A stretch of DNA of 64,000 bases from Erwinia phyllosphaerae (lineage in GTDB: Bacteria > Pseudomonadota > Gammaproteobacteria > Enterobacterales > Enterobacteriaceae). The position numbers and the translations under genes were made by a program. Shown in pieces: positions 1 through 10,335 of this stretch. The stretch is from positions 434,001-498,000 of the forward strand of contig NZ_JAHSPF010000002.1 of assembly GCF_019132875.1 (NCBI RefSeq), in the 5' to 3' direction. Positions within the stretch are counted from its first letter, which is position 1. The number at the start of each line of letters is the position of its first letter. Under the pieces are notes generated by a model. That model had not been told where the DNA came from and did no database searches. It saw only the letters and a list, made by a program, of their open reading frames with translations.

Positions 1-1
1 G

Positions 2-910
2 GACCGTATGGAAGTGATCAGGTTGTCGGGCTATACCGAAGATGAAAAGCTCAATATTGCCAAACAGCACCTGCTGTCCAAGCAGATTGAACGCAACGCG
101 CTGAAAGCCAGCGAGTTGACGGTAGACGATAGTGCGATTGTCAGCATCATCCGTTACTACACGCGTGAAGCGGGCGTGCGTAGCCTTGAGCGTGAGCTGT
201 CCAAGCTGTGCCGTAAAGCAGTGAAAACGCTGCTGATGGACAAGAGCGTTAGCCATATTGAAATTAACGCGGACAACCTGAAAGATTTCCTGGGCGTACA
301 GCGTTATGACTATGGTCGCGCCGACAGCGAAAACCGCGTGGGTCAGGTAACGGGTCTGGCATGGACCGAAGTCGGCGGCGATCTGCTGACCATCGAAACC
401 GCCTGCGTACCGGGTAAAGGTAAGCTGACCTATACCGGATCGCTGGGCGAAGTGATGCAGGAGTCTATCCAGGCCGCGCTGACCGTGGTACGCGCTCGCG
501 CAGAGAAGCTGGGTATCAACGGCGACTTCTACGAGAAGCGTGACATCCACGTACACGTACCGGAAGGCGCGACGCCGAAAGATGGTCCAAGCGCCGGTAT
601 CGCTATGTGTACCGCACTGGTTTCCTGTCTGACCGGTAACCCGGTGCGCGCCGATGTGGCAATGACGGGTGAAATCACGCTGCGCGGTCAGGTTCTGCCA
701 ATTGGCGGCCTGAAAGAGAAGCTGCTGGCTGCTCATCGCGGCGGTATCAAAACCGTGCTGATCCCGGACGAAAACAAGCGCGATCTGGAAGAAATCCCGG
801 ATAATGTGATTGCCGATCTGGATATCCACCCGGTTAAGCGCATTGAAGAAGTCCTGACGCTGGCACTGCAAAACGCGCCTTACGGCATGCAGGTTGCTAC
901 CGCTAAATAG
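2..910 (+). CDS. lon: ATP-dependent protease Lon, C-terminal part (cut by window edge)
   Basis: Lon is the cytoplasmic AAA+ serine protease that degrades misfolded and regulatory proteins. Only about the last 302 codons are present, since the frame is open to the window edge; the full protein is normally about 784 aa. The visible part holds the end of the AAA+ module and the whole protease domain. It includes the PKDGPSAG motif with the catalytic Ser, and [14 protein letters not shown] with the catalytic Lys. The sequence is nearly identical to E. coli Lon. It lies directly upstream of hupB, as in other enterobacteria, and is followed by a strong terminator. Identity is certain; the true start lies outside the window. 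Confidence 0.98.
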   Translation, partial: DRMEVIRLSGYTEDEKLNIAKQHLLSKQIERNALKASELTVDDSAIVSIIRYYTREAGVRSLERELSKLCRKAVKTLLMDKSVSHIEINADNLKDFLGVQRYDYGRADSENRVGQVTGLAWTEVGGDLLTIETACVPGKGKLTYTGSLGEVMQESIQAALTVVRARAEKLGINGDFYEKRDIHVHVPEGATPKDGPSAGIAMCTALVSCLTGNPVRADVAMTGEITLRGQVLPIGGLKEKLLAAHRGGIKTVLIPDENKRDLEEIPDNVIADLDIHPVKRIEEVLTLALQNAPYGMQVATAK

Positions 911-940
911 TGATGTAAGACAAAAACACCCTAAATCCAG

Positions 941-977
941 AGCTGGCAAACGAATTCGGACTTGCCAGCTTTTTTTT
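941..977 (+). terminator. Rho-independent terminator of lon
   Basis: A 9-bp perfect stem (AGCTGGCAA, 941-949, with TTGCCAGCT, 962-970) is followed by a run of eight T. It lies 31 bp after the lon stop codon. Confidence 0.9.
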
Positions 978-1115
978 GTGCCGTTAATTTAGGGGGCTGT
1001 TAAGCCGGTGAAGGTTTGTACCAACCGTGCCTTTACGACTCAGCAAATGAAAACTGATACGCATTCGTTACGGAAAACACCGTCGGCGAAGCGAATAAAA
1101 ATAGGGGATGATTGA

Positions 1116-1388
1116 GTGAATAAGTCACAGTTGATCGACAATATTGCTGCCAGTGCGGATATTTCTAAAGCGGCGGCAGGACGTGTATTAGATGCCTTCA
1201 TTGAAGCGGTAACGGATTCACTGAAAGCAGGCGATGAAGTTGCGCTGGTAGGATTCGGTACTTTTTCCGTACGTGACCGCGCGGAGCGTACCGGACGCAA
1301 TCCTCAGACCGGCAAAGAAATCACCATTCCAGCCGGTAAAGTACCGGGCTTCCGCGCCGGTAAAGCGCTGAAAGACGCGGTTAATTAA
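1116..1388 (+). CDS. hupB: DNA-binding protein HU-beta
   Basis: HU-beta is a 90-aa histone-like nucleoid protein that dimerises with itself or with HU-alpha and bends DNA. The N-terminal helices ([11 protein letters not shown]...) and the DNA-binding arm around [20 protein letters not shown] are unmistakable, and the length equals the family norm. The start is a GTG, as in E. coli hupB, behind an AGGGG ribosome-binding site at 1103-1107. The gene stands alone between lon and ppiD, with a terminator on each side, which fits its usual monocistronic expression. Confidence 0.97.
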   Translation: MNKSQLIDNIAASADISKAAAGRVLDAFIEAVTDSLKAGDEVALVGFGTFSVRDRAERTGRNPQTGKEITIPAGKVPGFRAGKALKDAVN

Positions 1389-1452
1389 CGGCATTTAGCG
1401 CAAATACTTCGGTGGAATGAGGATTGTCCTGACGTTCTCATGTACCATACGG

Positions 1453-1482
1453 GGCACATCAGCACAATGATGTGCCTTTTTT
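1453..1482 (+). terminator. Rho-independent terminator of hupB
   Basis: An 8-bp stem (GGCACATC, 1453-1460, with GATGTGCC, 1469-1476) is followed by six T. Confidence 0.88.
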
Positions 1483-1588
1483 GTTTTAACGGTCGCGAGC
1501 CTGATACGCAGCGGCGTAGCGCGTCCCCGGGAAACGGGTCGCCAGCGCAAGGGTTTACATTCATTACACAGCGGAGTGTTGTCACACC

Positions 1589-3460
1589 ATGATGGACAAT
1601 TTACGCGCGGCGTCGAACCATGTCGTGCTCAAAATTATACTGGGTCTGATCATCCTGTCTTTTGTGTTGACCGGGGTGGGCAACTACCTGATCGGCGGCA
1701 ACGGGGATTATGCAGCCAAAGTTAACGGACAAGAAATCAGCCGTGCACAGCTGGAAAGAGCGTTTGGCAATGAACGTTCGCGCCAGCAGGATATGTTAGG
1801 CGACCAGTTCTCTCAGCTGGCAAGCAATCCAGCCTATTTGCAGCAGATTCGTCAGCAGGCGCTTTCGCAGCTGATCGATGAGGCGCTGCTGGATCAATAT
1901 GCAAAAAATCTGCATCTGGCCATCAGCGACGCGCAAATCAAGCAGGCTATCTTCAGCCAGCCGGCTTTCCAGACCAACGGCAAGTTTGATAATGCTAAAT
2001 ATCTGGCAATTATCAACCAGATGGGCATTACGGCCGACCAGTATGCTCAGGCACTGCGCAAGCAGATGACCACGCAGCAGCTGATCGCTTCCGTCACCGG
2101 CACCGACTTTATGCTGCCAGGCGAAACCGATTCGCTGGCCGCGCTGGTGTCTCAGGAGCGTCTGGTGCGTGAAGCGACTATCGACGTAGCGGCGCTGGCA
2201 GCGAAGCAGACCGTCAGCGACGAAGAAGTCAAAAACTACTACGAGCAGAACAAAAACAGCTTTATGGCACCAGAGCAGTTCCGCGTCAGCTACATCAAGC
2301 TGGATGCGGCTTCGCTGCAAAAAGACCCCAGCGAGAGCGACATCCAGAGCTGGTACGCCAGCCATCAGCAGGACTATACCCAGCCGCAACGCAGCCGTTT
2401 CAGCATCATTCAGACCAAAACCGAAGCGGATGCCAAAGCGGTGCTGGATGCTTTAAATAAGGGCGGTGATTTTGCCGCGCTGGCAAAAGAAAAGTCCATT
2501 GACCCTATCTCAGCCCGCAAAGGCGGCGATATGGGCTGGCTGGAGCCGGATACCACGCCGGACGAGCTGAAAGGCGCGGGCCTGACGCAGAAGGGCCAGC
2601 TGTCGGGCGTAATCAAATCTTCCGTTGGCTTTATCGTTGCCCGTCTGGACGATGTGCAGCCGCAGCAGATTAAACCGCTTGCCGCTGTTCACGATGAAAT
2701 TGCCGCTAAGGTGAAGCATGAAACCGCTGTCGATGCTTACTATAAGCTGCAGCAAAAAGTCAGCGATGCCGCCAGCAACGATAACGAATCGCTGGCAAGT
2801 GCGGAAGAAGTGGCAGGCGTCAAAGCGGTGGAAACAGGCTGGTTCAGCCACGATGCACCGCCAGCCGAGCTGAACTTCCAGCCGGTTGAGCAGGCCATCT
2901 TTAACGGCGGCCTGCTGGGTGAAAATGGCGCGCCGGGCAGTAACTCCGACATCATTACCGTAGACGGCGACCGTGCTTTTGTTCTGCGCATCACCGCGCA
3001 TAAACCTGAAGCGGTTAAGCCTCTGAATGAAGTCAACGCGGAGATCGTGGCGACGCTGAAAAACCAGAAGGCGCAGGCTCAGGCGAAGGCGCAGGCAGAA
3101 AAACTGCTGGCCGAGCTGAAAGCGGGCAAAGGCGATGAAGCGATGAAAGCCGCTGGCCTTAGCTTTGGCGCGCAGCAAACGCTGACCCGTGCGGGCCAGG
3201 ACCAGCTGACCCAGACGGCGTTTACGCTGGCGCTGCCGGAAAAAGATAAGCCGGTGTATGGCGTGAGCGAAGACGGCAAAGGTAATGTTGTGGTACTGGC
3301 GCTGGATCAGGTTCGCCGCGGCACCATGCCGGACGCGCAGAAGAAGGCAATGGTTCAGGGCATTACGCAAAACAACGCGCAAATCGCCTTTGAAGCCTTG
3401 CTGAGCAATCTGCGTAAGGAAGCCAAAATCAAGTACGGCGCAGCGGCGCAGGCGCAATAA
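1589..3460 (+). CDS. ppiD: Periplasmic folding chaperone PpiD
   Basis: PpiD is an inner-membrane-anchored SurA-like chaperone that helps newly translocated outer-membrane and periplasmic proteins near SecYEG. The 623-aa product has a short cytoplasmic N-terminus and one membrane span at about residues 14-36. A SurA-N-type helical domain follows, then a single parvulin-type domain at about residues 265-355 (around FAALAKEKS and GGDMGWLEP), and a long helical C-terminus. PpiD parvulin domains are generally inactive as isomerases. Two ATG codons in a row (1589 and 1592) are available; the first matches the MMD start of E. coli. Its place after hupB is conserved. Confidence 0.96.
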   Translation: MMDNLRAASNHVVLKIILGLIILSFVLTGVGNYLIGGNGDYAAKVNGQEISRAQLERAFGNERSRQQDMLGDQFSQLASNPAYLQQIRQQALSQLIDEALLDQYAKNLHLAISDAQIKQAIFSQPAFQTNGKFDNAKYLAIINQMGITADQYAQALRKQMTTQQLIASVTGTDFMLPGETDSLAALVSQERLVREATIDVAALAAKQTVSDEEVKNYYEQNKNSFMAPEQFRVSYIKLDAASLQKDPSESDIQSWYASHQQDYTQPQRSRFSIIQTKTEADAKAVLDALNKGGDFAALAKEKSIDPISARKGGDMGWLEPDTTPDELKGAGLTQKGQLSGVIKSSVGFIVARLDDVQPQQIKPLAAVHDEIAAKVKHETAVDAYYKLQQKVSDAASNDNESLASAEEVAGVKAVETGWFSHDAPPAELNFQPVEQAIFNGGLLGENGAPGSNSDIITVDGDRAFVLRITAHKPEAVKPLNEVNAEIVATLKNQKAQAQAKAQAEKLLAELKAGKGDEAMKAAGLSFGAQQTLTRAGQDQLTQTAFTLALPEKDKPVYGVSEDGKGNVVVLALDQVRRGTMPDAQKKAMVQGITQNNAQIAFEALLSNLRKEAKIKYGAAAQAQ

Positions 3461-3494
3461 GCCTCGCAAAAATTCTGCAACTCGTTGCAAACTC

Positions 3495-3517
3495 AAAGGC
3501 CGCTTATGCGGCCTTTT
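3495..3517 (+). terminator. Rho-independent terminator of ppiD
   Basis: The stem AAAGGCCGC (3495-3503) pairs with GCGGCCTTT (3508-3516) across a TTAT loop, and the arm ends in four T. Confidence 0.85.
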
Positions 3518-3563
3518 CCATTTCTGTGATCTGCCGTTTGTCGTGACTGAAAGCCGGGCGTAG

Positions 3564-4212
<649 letters not shown>

Positions 4213-4354
4213 ATGCAGTAAAACTGTCACGCTGCATGGCGGAAACTGTGATGAAGTTCGCGGGCTCCTTTTCCGGCAGTTTGCGTAGCGTGACGGGCTG
4301 CTATTCTGTAAGAGGTCATACCAGTGGGTGTGGCCTTTTTTTCAGAGGCAGGCT

Positions 4355-4756
4355 ATGGAAACAACAATTAAAGTTCGCGGTTATCACCTGGATGTCTATC
4401 AGCACGTCAATAACGCCCGCTACCTGGAATTTCTTGAGGAAGCACGCTGGGCCTGGCTGGAAAGAATGGAGGCTTTTCACTGGATGAATAACAACCGGCT
4501 GGCCTTTGTGGTGGTTAATATCAATATTAACTATCGCCGACCGGCCGTACTGGGCGATCTGCTGGCCATCAACAGCCAGCTGTTACAACTGGGCGGGAAA
4601 AGTGGGGTAATAGGCCAGACGGTCACGCTACAGCCGACTGGCGAAGCCATTGCTGACGCTACGCTGACCTTTGTCTGCATCGATCTGCGCACGCAAAAAG
4701 CGCAGCCGATGACGGGAGAGCTGGAGCAGAAGATGCGGCAGATGCTGGTGGAATAA
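4355..4756 (+). CDS. fadM: Long-chain acyl-CoA thioesterase FadM (YbaW)
   Basis: FadM is a hot-dog-fold thioesterase of the 4-hydroxybenzoyl-CoA thioesterase family. It hydrolyses long-chain acyl-CoA esters that accumulate during oleate degradation. The product is 133 aa. It carries the family signature near the N-terminus (GYHLDVYQHVNNARYLEF), with the catalytic Asp before the helix, and the strand VVVNININYRRPA. The start at 4355 matches E. coli; a nine-codon upstream extension in the same frame has no conserved sequence. FadM is controlled by FadR in E. coli, but no FadR site was identified here. Tandem repeats lie on both sides, and the 3' one includes the stop codon. Confidence 0.93.
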   Translation: METTIKVRGYHLDVYQHVNNARYLEFLEEARWAWLERMEAFHWMNNNRLAFVVVNININYRRPAVLGDLLAINSQLLQLGGKSGVIGQTVTLQPTGEAIADATLTFVCIDLRTQKAQPMTGELEQKMRQMLVE

Positions 4757-4900
4757 GCCCACGGTGACTGATGCCGCTGCTGTCGTCCGTGGTGCGATAA
4801 GCCACGGTGACTGATGCCGCTGCTGTCGACCGTGGCGCAATAAGCCACGGTGACTGATGCCGCTGCTGTCGTCCGTGGTGCAATAAGCCGACGGTGACGG
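4747..4900. repeat. 43-bp tandem repeat array starting at the fadM stop codon (about 3.3 units)
   Basis: GGTGACTGATGCCGCTGCTG occurs at 4763, 4806 and 4849, exactly 43 bp apart; a fourth partial unit (ACGGTGACGG) is at 4891. The first unit begins in the last codons of fadM: TGGTGGAATAAGCC matches TGGTGCGATAAGCC and TGGCGCAATAAGCC in later units. Each unit carries CCACGG and CCGTGG, which can pair within a unit (4759-4764 with 4787-4792) or between units (4787-4792 with 4802-4807), giving alternative hairpins. The array fills the gap between the convergent fadM and queC genes. Confidence 0.94.
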
Positions 4901-4911
4901 GAGCTACCCGG

Positions 4912-5607
4912 TTAGCACAGGCCGGTTTTGCGCTGCATCTCCTGCATAACGGCCGTGCTGTCAGACTGATAGTCCCGCAGGCCGTTAGCACGCAGATGAC
5001 AGGCGGCGCAGTCGCCGCAGCCATCGCCTTTAATGCCGTTGTAGCAGGTCAGGGTCTCGCTGCGTACCAGCGCCAGCTGCTGCCAGTAGTCCGCCAGCGC
5101 CCAGGTTTCAGCTTTGTTCAGCCACATCAGCGGCGTTTCAAAACGCACAGGTCGCGCCATGCCCAGCTCGACGGCATGGTTTAACGCTTTGACAAACTCG
5201 TCGCGACAGTCGGGATAGCCAGAAAAATCGGTTTCACAAACGCCGGTAATCACCGCTTCGGCTTCTACCTGATAAGCGTAAACAGAAGCCAGCGTCAGAA
5301 AAAGAATATTACGGCCGGGCACAAAGGTGCTGGGCAGGCCGCTGGCATCAGGATCGTAGGCCGGAACGGGAATGCTGTCGCGGGTCAGGCTGCTGACGGC
5401 CAGCTCGTTCAGTAGCGTTACGTCCAGCACCTTGTGCGCTCGTGCGCCGAGAGACTGCGACAGCACCCGAGCCGTGTCGATTTCCGCGCGGTGGCGCTGG
5501 CCATAGTCAAACGTCAGGCAATGGACCTCGTCATACTGGTGTAATGCCTGGATCAGGCAGGTGGTAGAATCCTGGCCGCCGCTGAAAACCACTACTGCAC
5601 GTTTCAT
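4912..5607 (-). CDS. queC: 7-cyano-7-deazaguanine synthase QueC
   Basis: QueC converts 7-carboxy-7-deazaguanine to preQ0 using ATP and ammonia, a step in queuosine tRNA modification. The 231-aa product starts [16 protein letters not shown], with the SGGxDS pyrophosphate loop of N-type ATP pyrophosphatases. It ends with a four-cysteine zinc site ([19 protein letters not shown]). Length equals that of E. coli QueC. It is convergent with fadM. The neighbours ybaE and cof found next to it in E. coli are absent; about 210 AT-rich bases separate its start from a decR remnant. Confidence 0.97.
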   Translation of the reverse strand: MKRAVVVFSGGQDSTTCLIQALHQYDEVHCLTFDYGQRHRAEIDTARVLSQSLGARAHKVLDVTLLNELAVSSLTRDSIPVPAYDPDASGLPSTFVPGRNILFLTLASVYAYQVEAEAVITGVCETDFSGYPDCRDEFVKALNHAVELGMARPVRFETPLMWLNKAETWALADYWQQLALVRSETLTCYNGIKGDGCGDCAACHLRANGLRDYQSDSTAVMQEMQRKTGLC

Positions 5608-5821
5608 ATGTTTACCTCATTAATCTGTTGTGCGATATGGTACTGCCTGCCCGGCCAGAAAGGTAGTCTTGCCGGGTGCCACCGTTTCGTCCTGCGGCAG
5701 CATAAGACCAGTGCGTTTATTTTCGCCGTTTTAAGGTATAAGGCATTCAGAGGAAAAAATTTAGTTTATTCACTGTAAAGTAGTAACTTAATAGAAATTT
5801 CTGCTACAAAATTCTGCCACA

Positions 5822-6115
5822 ACAGATAAAAAGTATGTTGAACGCCTGCGTTTAAGGTAACGGGGCTGTATGCTATTGATACAAACGCCAGCGGTAAGCG
5901 GGTATTTTACAACCACGCCTTGCTGGAAAGGCTTGAAAAGGCTGGAAGAGGAAAGCTATATTCGCGCCCGTGTCGTTTTACCACAGGGCTGGCTGACAGC
6001 ATTATTGCCCGGTTGCGCTGCAAAGATAAAAACACCGAGCTCTTCTGTCAGCATCTGGCCAGCCTGGCACCGGCCTGAACAAGATAGCCGCTTTTATTGC
6101 GGAAGAGATAAATAG
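5822..6115 (+). pseudogene. decR: Decayed decR (Lrp/AsnC-family cysteine-detoxification regulator)
   Basis: The translated stretch TTTPCWKGLKRLEEE near 5906-5950 closely matches the DecR/YbaO helix-turn-helix segment TTTPCWKRLKRLEDD. Upstream in the same frame, residues resembling the DecR N-terminus (TDKKYVERLRLR, from 5822) are followed by an in-frame TAA at 5858-5860. After the helix-turn-helix the match fades, and the frame ends at 6115 after only about 100 codons, against 152 in DecR. The remnant sits directly before mdlA, where decR lies in E. coli. An 81-codon ORF starting at 5870 is therefore part of a broken gene, not a new one. Confidence 0.78.
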
Positions 6116-6170
6116 ACTGGCGCTCCTGTTCAGGTAAAGCGCCTGCCCAAACTTAACCAGGACGTTTATT

Positions 6171-7946
6171 GTGCGACTTTTTAGCCAATTGAGCTGGTAC
6201 TTTTTACGCGAGTGGCGACGCTACCTTGGGGCCGTTTTTCTGCTGATCGTCATTGCCATCCTGCAGCTTCTGCCGCCGAAAATAGTCGGGACCGTCGTTG
6301 ATGGCATCTCCCATCAGCAAATGAGCGGGCCACGCCTGATGATGTGGATTGGCGTAATGCTGCTGACGGCCGTGGTGGTCTACCTGCTGCGCTATGTCTG
6401 GCGCGTGCTGCTGTTCGGGGCTTCTTATCAGCTGGCCGTCGAGCTTCGCCAGGATTTTTACCGCCAGCTTAGCCGCCAGCATCCTGAATTTTATCTGCGG
6501 CATCGTACCGGGGATCTTATCGCCCGCGCCACCAATGACGTGGACCGCGTCGTTTTTGCTGCCGGAGAGGGCGTACTGACGCTGGTTGATTCACTGGTGA
6601 TGGGGCTGGCGGTACTGATAGTGATGAGCACCCAGATTAGCTGGCAGCTGACGCTGCTGGCGCTGCTGCCGATGCCGGTTATGGCTATCGTCATCAAACG
6701 TTATGGTGACCAGCTGCATCACCGGTTTAAGGATGCTCAGGCCGCGTTTTCCTCCCTTAACGACCGTACGCAGGAGAGCCTGACCAGTATCCGCATGATC
6801 AAGGCGTTTGGCCTGGAAAACCATCAGTCCGCTCAGTTTGCTGATATCGCCCGCGATACCGGACAAAAAAACCTGCGCGTGGCCCGCATCGATGCCCGTT
6901 TCGATCCCACTATCTATATTGCCATTGGCTTATCGAACCTGCTGGCGATTGGCGGCGGCAGCTGGCTGGTCTGGCACGGCAACATGACGCTGGGCCAGCT
7001 GACCAGCTTTGTTATGTACCTGGGGCTGATGATCTGGCCCATGCTGGCTCTTGCCTGGATGTTTAATATCGTCGAGCGCGGCAGTGCGGCCTGGAGCCGT
7101 ATCCGCGCGCTGCTGTCTGAAGCACCTGCCGTTGAGGATGGCAGCAAAACGCTGCCGGAAGAGCGCGGGCAGCTGCAAATCGCCATTCGTGAGTTCTGCT
7201 ATCCCGGTGCGCAACAGCCTTCGCTACGGCACGTTAACGTTAATCTTAAGCCCGGCCAGATGCTGGGACTGTGCGGCCCAACGGGATCCGGGAAAAGCAC
7301 GTTGCTGAGCCTCATCCAGCGCCACTTTGATATTGCGCAGGGCGATATTCGCTATCACGGTATTCCCCTTACGCAGCTGCGGCTGGACAGCTGGCGCAGC
7401 CGGATGGCCGTGGTCAGTCAGACGCCGTTTTTGTTTTCCGATACCGTAGCGAACAATATTGCGCTCGGGCGTCCTGCGGCCCAGCAAAGCGATATTGAAA
7501 AAGCGGCAAGGCTGGCCAATGTCCATGAAGATATACTGCGGCTGCCGCAGGGCTACGAGACGGAAGTGGGCGAGCGCGGCGTGATGCTTTCCGGCGGCCA
7601 GAAGCAGCGTATTTCGATAGCCAGGGCTTTGTTACTGAACGCCGAGATTTTGATTCTGGACGATGCGCTTTCAGCGGTTGATGGGCGTACGGAGCACCAG
7701 ATTTTGCATAATTTAAGGAAATGGGGCGCGGGCAGAACCGTGATTATCAGTGCCCATCGCCTCTCTGCGCTAACGGAAGCCAGCGAGATCCTGGTGATGC
7801 AACAGGGGACGGTGGCGCAGCGCGGCCAGCACGGCGCGCTGCTGGAACAGCAAGGCTGGTATCAGGATATGTATCGTTACCAGCAGCTGGAAGCCGCACT
7901 GGACGAGGATGATATTGAGAAAGGGGTACCGCATGGCGAATCTTAA
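6171..7946 (+). CDS. mdlA: ABC transporter MdlA (half-transporter, exporter type)
   Basis: MdlA is a 591-aa fused permease-ATPase half-transporter that probably works as a heterodimer with MdlB; the substrate is unknown (multidrug-like). A six-span ABC-1 membrane domain fills about residues 1-310. The nucleotide-binding domain follows, with Walker [10 protein letters not shown], signature LSGGQKQR and Walker B ILILDDA. The catalytic Glu after Walker B is Asp in this half, a typical asymmetry in heterodimeric exporters. The start is GTG at 6171, matching the E. coli N-terminus MRLF.QLSWYF. The coding region overlaps mdlB by 14 bp. Confidence 0.95.
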   Translation: MRLFSQLSWYFLREWRRYLGAVFLLIVIAILQLLPPKIVGTVVDGISHQQMSGPRLMMWIGVMLLTAVVVYLLRYVWRVLLFGASYQLAVELRQDFYRQLSRQHPEFYLRHRTGDLIARATNDVDRVVFAAGEGVLTLVDSLVMGLAVLIVMSTQISWQLTLLALLPMPVMAIVIKRYGDQLHHRFKDAQAAFSSLNDRTQESLTSIRMIKAFGLENHQSAQFADIARDTGQKNLRVARIDARFDPTIYIAIGLSNLLAIGGGSWLVWHGNMTLGQLTSFVMYLGLMIWPMLALAWMFNIVERGSAAWSRIRALLSEAPAVEDGSKTLPEERGQLQIAIREFCYPGAQQPSLRHVNVNLKPGQMLGLCGPTGSGKSTLLSLIQRHFDIAQGDIRYHGIPLTQLRLDSWRSRMAVVSQTPFLFSDTVANNIALGRPAAQQSDIEKAARLANVHEDILRLPQGYETEVGERGVMLSGGQKQRISIARALLLNAEILILDDALSAVDGRTEHQILHNLRKWGAGRTVIISAHRLSALTEASEILVMQQGTVAQRGQHGALLEQQGWYQDMYRYQQLEAALDEDDIEKGVPHGES

Positions 7947-9687
7947 TCAGCTCTGGCCGACGCTCAGGCGTCTGCTGAGCTATGGCTCGCCGTGGCGTAA
8001 GTCGCTTGGTCTGGCGGTACTGCTGCTGTGGATAGCCGCCGCGGCTGAAGTGCTCGGGCCGGTACTGGTCAGCTATTTTATTGACAATATGGTGGCTAAA
8101 CACCATATGCCGTTCGGCCTGGTCGCTGGCCTGGCGGTAAGTTTCATTCTGCTGCAGGCGCTGGCTGCTGCGCTGCACTACTGGCAGGCGTTGCTATTTA
8201 ACGAAGCTGCCGTTGGCGTCGTGCAGCGCTTGCGTACGGACGTAATGGACGCCGCGCTGCGCCAGCCGCTTGGCGCTTTTGATACCCAGCCGGTTGGGCA
8301 AATTATCTCACGGGTGACCAACGATACCGAGGTGGTCCGCGATCTTTACGTTACCGTTGTGGCAACGGTACTGCGCAGCGCGGCGCTGATTGGCGCAATG
8401 CTGGTGGCAATGTTTAGCCTGGACTGGCGTATGGCTCTGGTTGCCATCACTATTTTTCCGGCCGTCATAGCCGTAATGCTGATCTACCAACGCTACAGCA
8501 CGCCGATTGTACGGCGCGTGCGCAGCTATCTGGCCGATATCAATAACGGCTTTAACGAAGTCATCAACGGCATGAGCGTTATCCAACAGTTTCGCCAGCA
8601 GGCGCGCTTCGGCGAACGGATGAACGAGGCCAGCCGCTCGCACTATCTGGCCAGAATGGAAACGCTGCGGCTGGATGGCTTCCTCCTGCGACCGCTCCTC
8701 AGCCTTTTTTCCGCGCTGATCCTTTGTGGGTTAATGATGCTGTTTGGCTTTTCCGCTAACGGCACGTTCGAAGTAGGCGTGCTGTACGCTTTTATCAGCT
8801 ATCTTGGCAGGCTGAACGAGCCTCTGATTGAGCTCACTACGCAGCAATCAATGTTGCAGCAGGCGGTCGTCGCTGGCGAACGTATTTTCGAACTGATGGA
8901 TGCGCCTCGCCAGCGCTACGGACAGGATATCCGGCCGCTGGCATCCGGGCGTATTACCATCGATAACCTGAGCTTCGCCTACCGGGGCGATCGTAACGTG
9001 CTTACCGATATTACTCTGGAAGTGCCTTCGCGTAGCTTCGTCGCGCTGGTCGGGCACACCGGCAGCGGCAAAAGCACGCTGGCTAATCTGCTGATGGGCT
9101 ACTATCCGGTGAGTAAGGGAGAGATCAGGCTGGACGACAGGCCGCTGGCTTCGCTTAGCCACAGCGTGCTGCGTCAGGGCGTAGCGATGGTACAGCAGGA
9201 TCCTGTGGTGCTGGCAGATACGTTTTTTGCGAACGTCGCGCTGGGGCGGGAGATTAGCGAAGAAGCCGTCTGGCAGGCGCTGGAGACGGTACAGCTGGCG
9301 GGGCTGGCGCGCTCGCTGTCAGCAGGGATTTATACCCGCCTTGGGGAACAGGGGAACAACCTTTCCGTTGGGCAAAAGCAGCTGTTGGCGATGGCTCGCG
9401 TCCTGGTGGCTTCGCCGCAGATCCTGATCCTTGATGAAGCGACGGCCAACATAGATTCCGGCACCGAACAGGCCATTCAGAAAGCGCTACAGGCGGTGCG
9501 TAAACAGACCACGCTGGTGGTCATTGCGCATCGGCTTTCAACGATTACCGAAGCTGACACCATTCTGGTGCTGCATCGTGGGCAGGCAGCGGAGCAAGGT
9601 AACCATCAGCAGCTGCTTGAGAAGAAGGGACGCTACTGGCAGATGTATCAGCTACAGCTGGTGGGTGAGGAGCTCGAGGAAGCGTAA
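7933..9687 (+). CDS. mdlB: ABC transporter MdlB (half-transporter, exporter type)
   Basis: This is the partner of MdlA: 584 aa, with an N-terminal six-helix ABC-1 domain and a C-terminal ATPase (Walker [10 protein letters not shown], signature LSVGQKQ, Walker B ILILDEA with the catalytic Glu). The complete ATP site here complements the degenerate one in MdlA. The chosen ATG at 7933 ([11 protein letters not shown]) aligns with E. coli MdlB (MRSFSQLWPTL). It lies behind GGGGTA and within the mdlA 3' end, implying translational coupling. A further eight in-frame codons upstream are not conserved. Confidence 0.95.
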   Translation: MANLNQLWPTLRRLLSYGSPWRKSLGLAVLLLWIAAAAEVLGPVLVSYFIDNMVAKHHMPFGLVAGLAVSFILLQALAAALHYWQALLFNEAAVGVVQRLRTDVMDAALRQPLGAFDTQPVGQIISRVTNDTEVVRDLYVTVVATVLRSAALIGAMLVAMFSLDWRMALVAITIFPAVIAVMLIYQRYSTPIVRRVRSYLADINNGFNEVINGMSVIQQFRQQARFGERMNEASRSHYLARMETLRLDGFLLRPLLSLFSALILCGLMMLFGFSANGTFEVGVLYAFISYLGRLNEPLIELTTQQSMLQQAVVAGERIFELMDAPRQRYGQDIRPLASGRITIDNLSFAYRGDRNVLTDITLEVPSRSFVALVGHTGSGKSTLANLLMGYYPVSKGEIRLDDRPLASLSHSVLRQGVAMVQQDPVVLADTFFANVALGREISEEAVWQALETVQLAGLARSLSAGIYTRLGEQGNNLSVGQKQLLAMARVLVASPQILILDEATANIDSGTEQAIQKALQAVRKQTTLVVIAHRLSTITEADTILVLHRGQAAEQGNHQQLLEKKGRYWQMYQLQLVGEELEEA

Positions 9688-9768
9688 TGCCAGCGCTGGC
9701 CGCTTCGCTGCACTAAAAGCAGGCGGCCATCAGAAAAGAAACGGCGTTTTGCACAATGCTGACGCGCG

Positions 9769-9794
9769 ACGCACCTTTATGGTGCGTTTTTTTT
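9769..9794 (+). terminator. mdlB terminator that also reads as an NtrC-type enhancer site
   Basis: ACGCACC (9769-9775) pairs with GGTGCGT (9781-9787) and is followed by seven further T (9788-9794), the form of a Rho-independent terminator. The same inverted repeat, GCACC-TTTA-TGGTGC, fits the NtrC operator consensus TGCACY-N4-TGGTGCA at its core positions. It lies about 120 bp upstream of the sigma-54 promoter of glnK, a normal enhancer distance. Confidence 0.75.
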
Positions 9795-9892
9795 ATGCGC
9801 TATGCTCAATGGGTCAAGCCGCGCGGTTTATTACAGCCGTGCGTACGCGCCGCCCGTTCATTTTACGGCCTGTCACGCCGCTTTTATATTTA

Positions 9893-9908
9893 TGGCACAG
9901 CCTTTGCT
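9893..9908 (+). promoter_or_regulatory. Sigma-54 promoter of glnK-amtB
   Basis: TGGCAC (9893-9898) and TTGCT (9904-9908), separated by 5 bp, are a perfect -24/-12 element. It lies about 55 bp upstream of the glnK start, so transcription would begin near 9920. This makes the operon dependent on RpoN and NtrC under nitrogen limitation. Confidence 0.93.
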
Positions 9909-9962
9909 TTAATCACTTCGTGTAGGGTGGAACAACCGTTTTCTTTGCCTGGAGGGGATCGT

Positions 9963-10301
9963 ATGAAGCTGGTTACCGTGGTAATCAAACCGTTTAAATT
10001 AGAAGATGTGCGAGAAGCACTCTCTTCTATTGGCATTCAGGGATTGACCGTAACTGAAGTTAAAGGGTTTGGTCGCCAGAAAGGCCATGCCGAGCTTTAC
10101 CGCGGCGCTGAGTACAGCGTGAACTTCCTGCCAAAAGTCAAAATCGATATCGCCATCGCCGACGATCAGCTGGATGAAGTAGTTGATGTCATTAGCAAAG
10201 CTGCCTACACCGGCAAAATTGGCGACGGTAAAATTTTTGTCGCTGAACTGCAGCGGGTTATCCGGATTCGCACGGGCGAAACGGACGAAGCCGCACTGTA
10301 A
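9963..10301 (+). CDS. glnK: Nitrogen regulatory PII protein GlnK
   Basis: GlnK is the 112-aa trimeric PII signal protein that binds ATP/ADP and 2-oxoglutarate and plugs the AmtB channel when nitrogen is ample. The T-loop carries the uridylylation Tyr51 (GAEYSVNF), and the C-terminal IRIRTGETDEAAL is typical. The start at 9963 follows GGAGGGG at about 9951-9957; the longer open frame reading upstream to 9756 crosses the promoter and is not used. It is co-transcribed with amtB, 34 bp downstream. Confidence 0.98.
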   Translation: MKLVTVVIKPFKLEDVREALSSIGIQGLTVTEVKGFGRQKGHAELYRGAEYSVNFLPKVKIDIAIADDQLDEVVDVISKAAYTGKIGDGKIFVAELQRVIRIRTGETDEAAL

Positions 10302-10335
10302 TCTCCAGGCTACGAATTGTGATGGGATGGAATAA

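Noticed and set aside
4747..4900. The 43-bp array could look like a small CRISPR.
   Set aside because: Units are contiguous with no variable spacers, and no cas genes are near.
4531..5024. Several - strand frames across the fadM 3' end and the 43-bp repeats.
   Set aside because: They are produced by the repeat itself (recurring HGRQQRHQSPW) and overlap fadM and queC; no start signal or homology.
5870..6115. An 81-codon + strand ORF as a novel gene.
   Set aside because: It contains a DecR helix-turn-helix fragment with a stop just upstream in the same frame, so it is a pseudogene piece.
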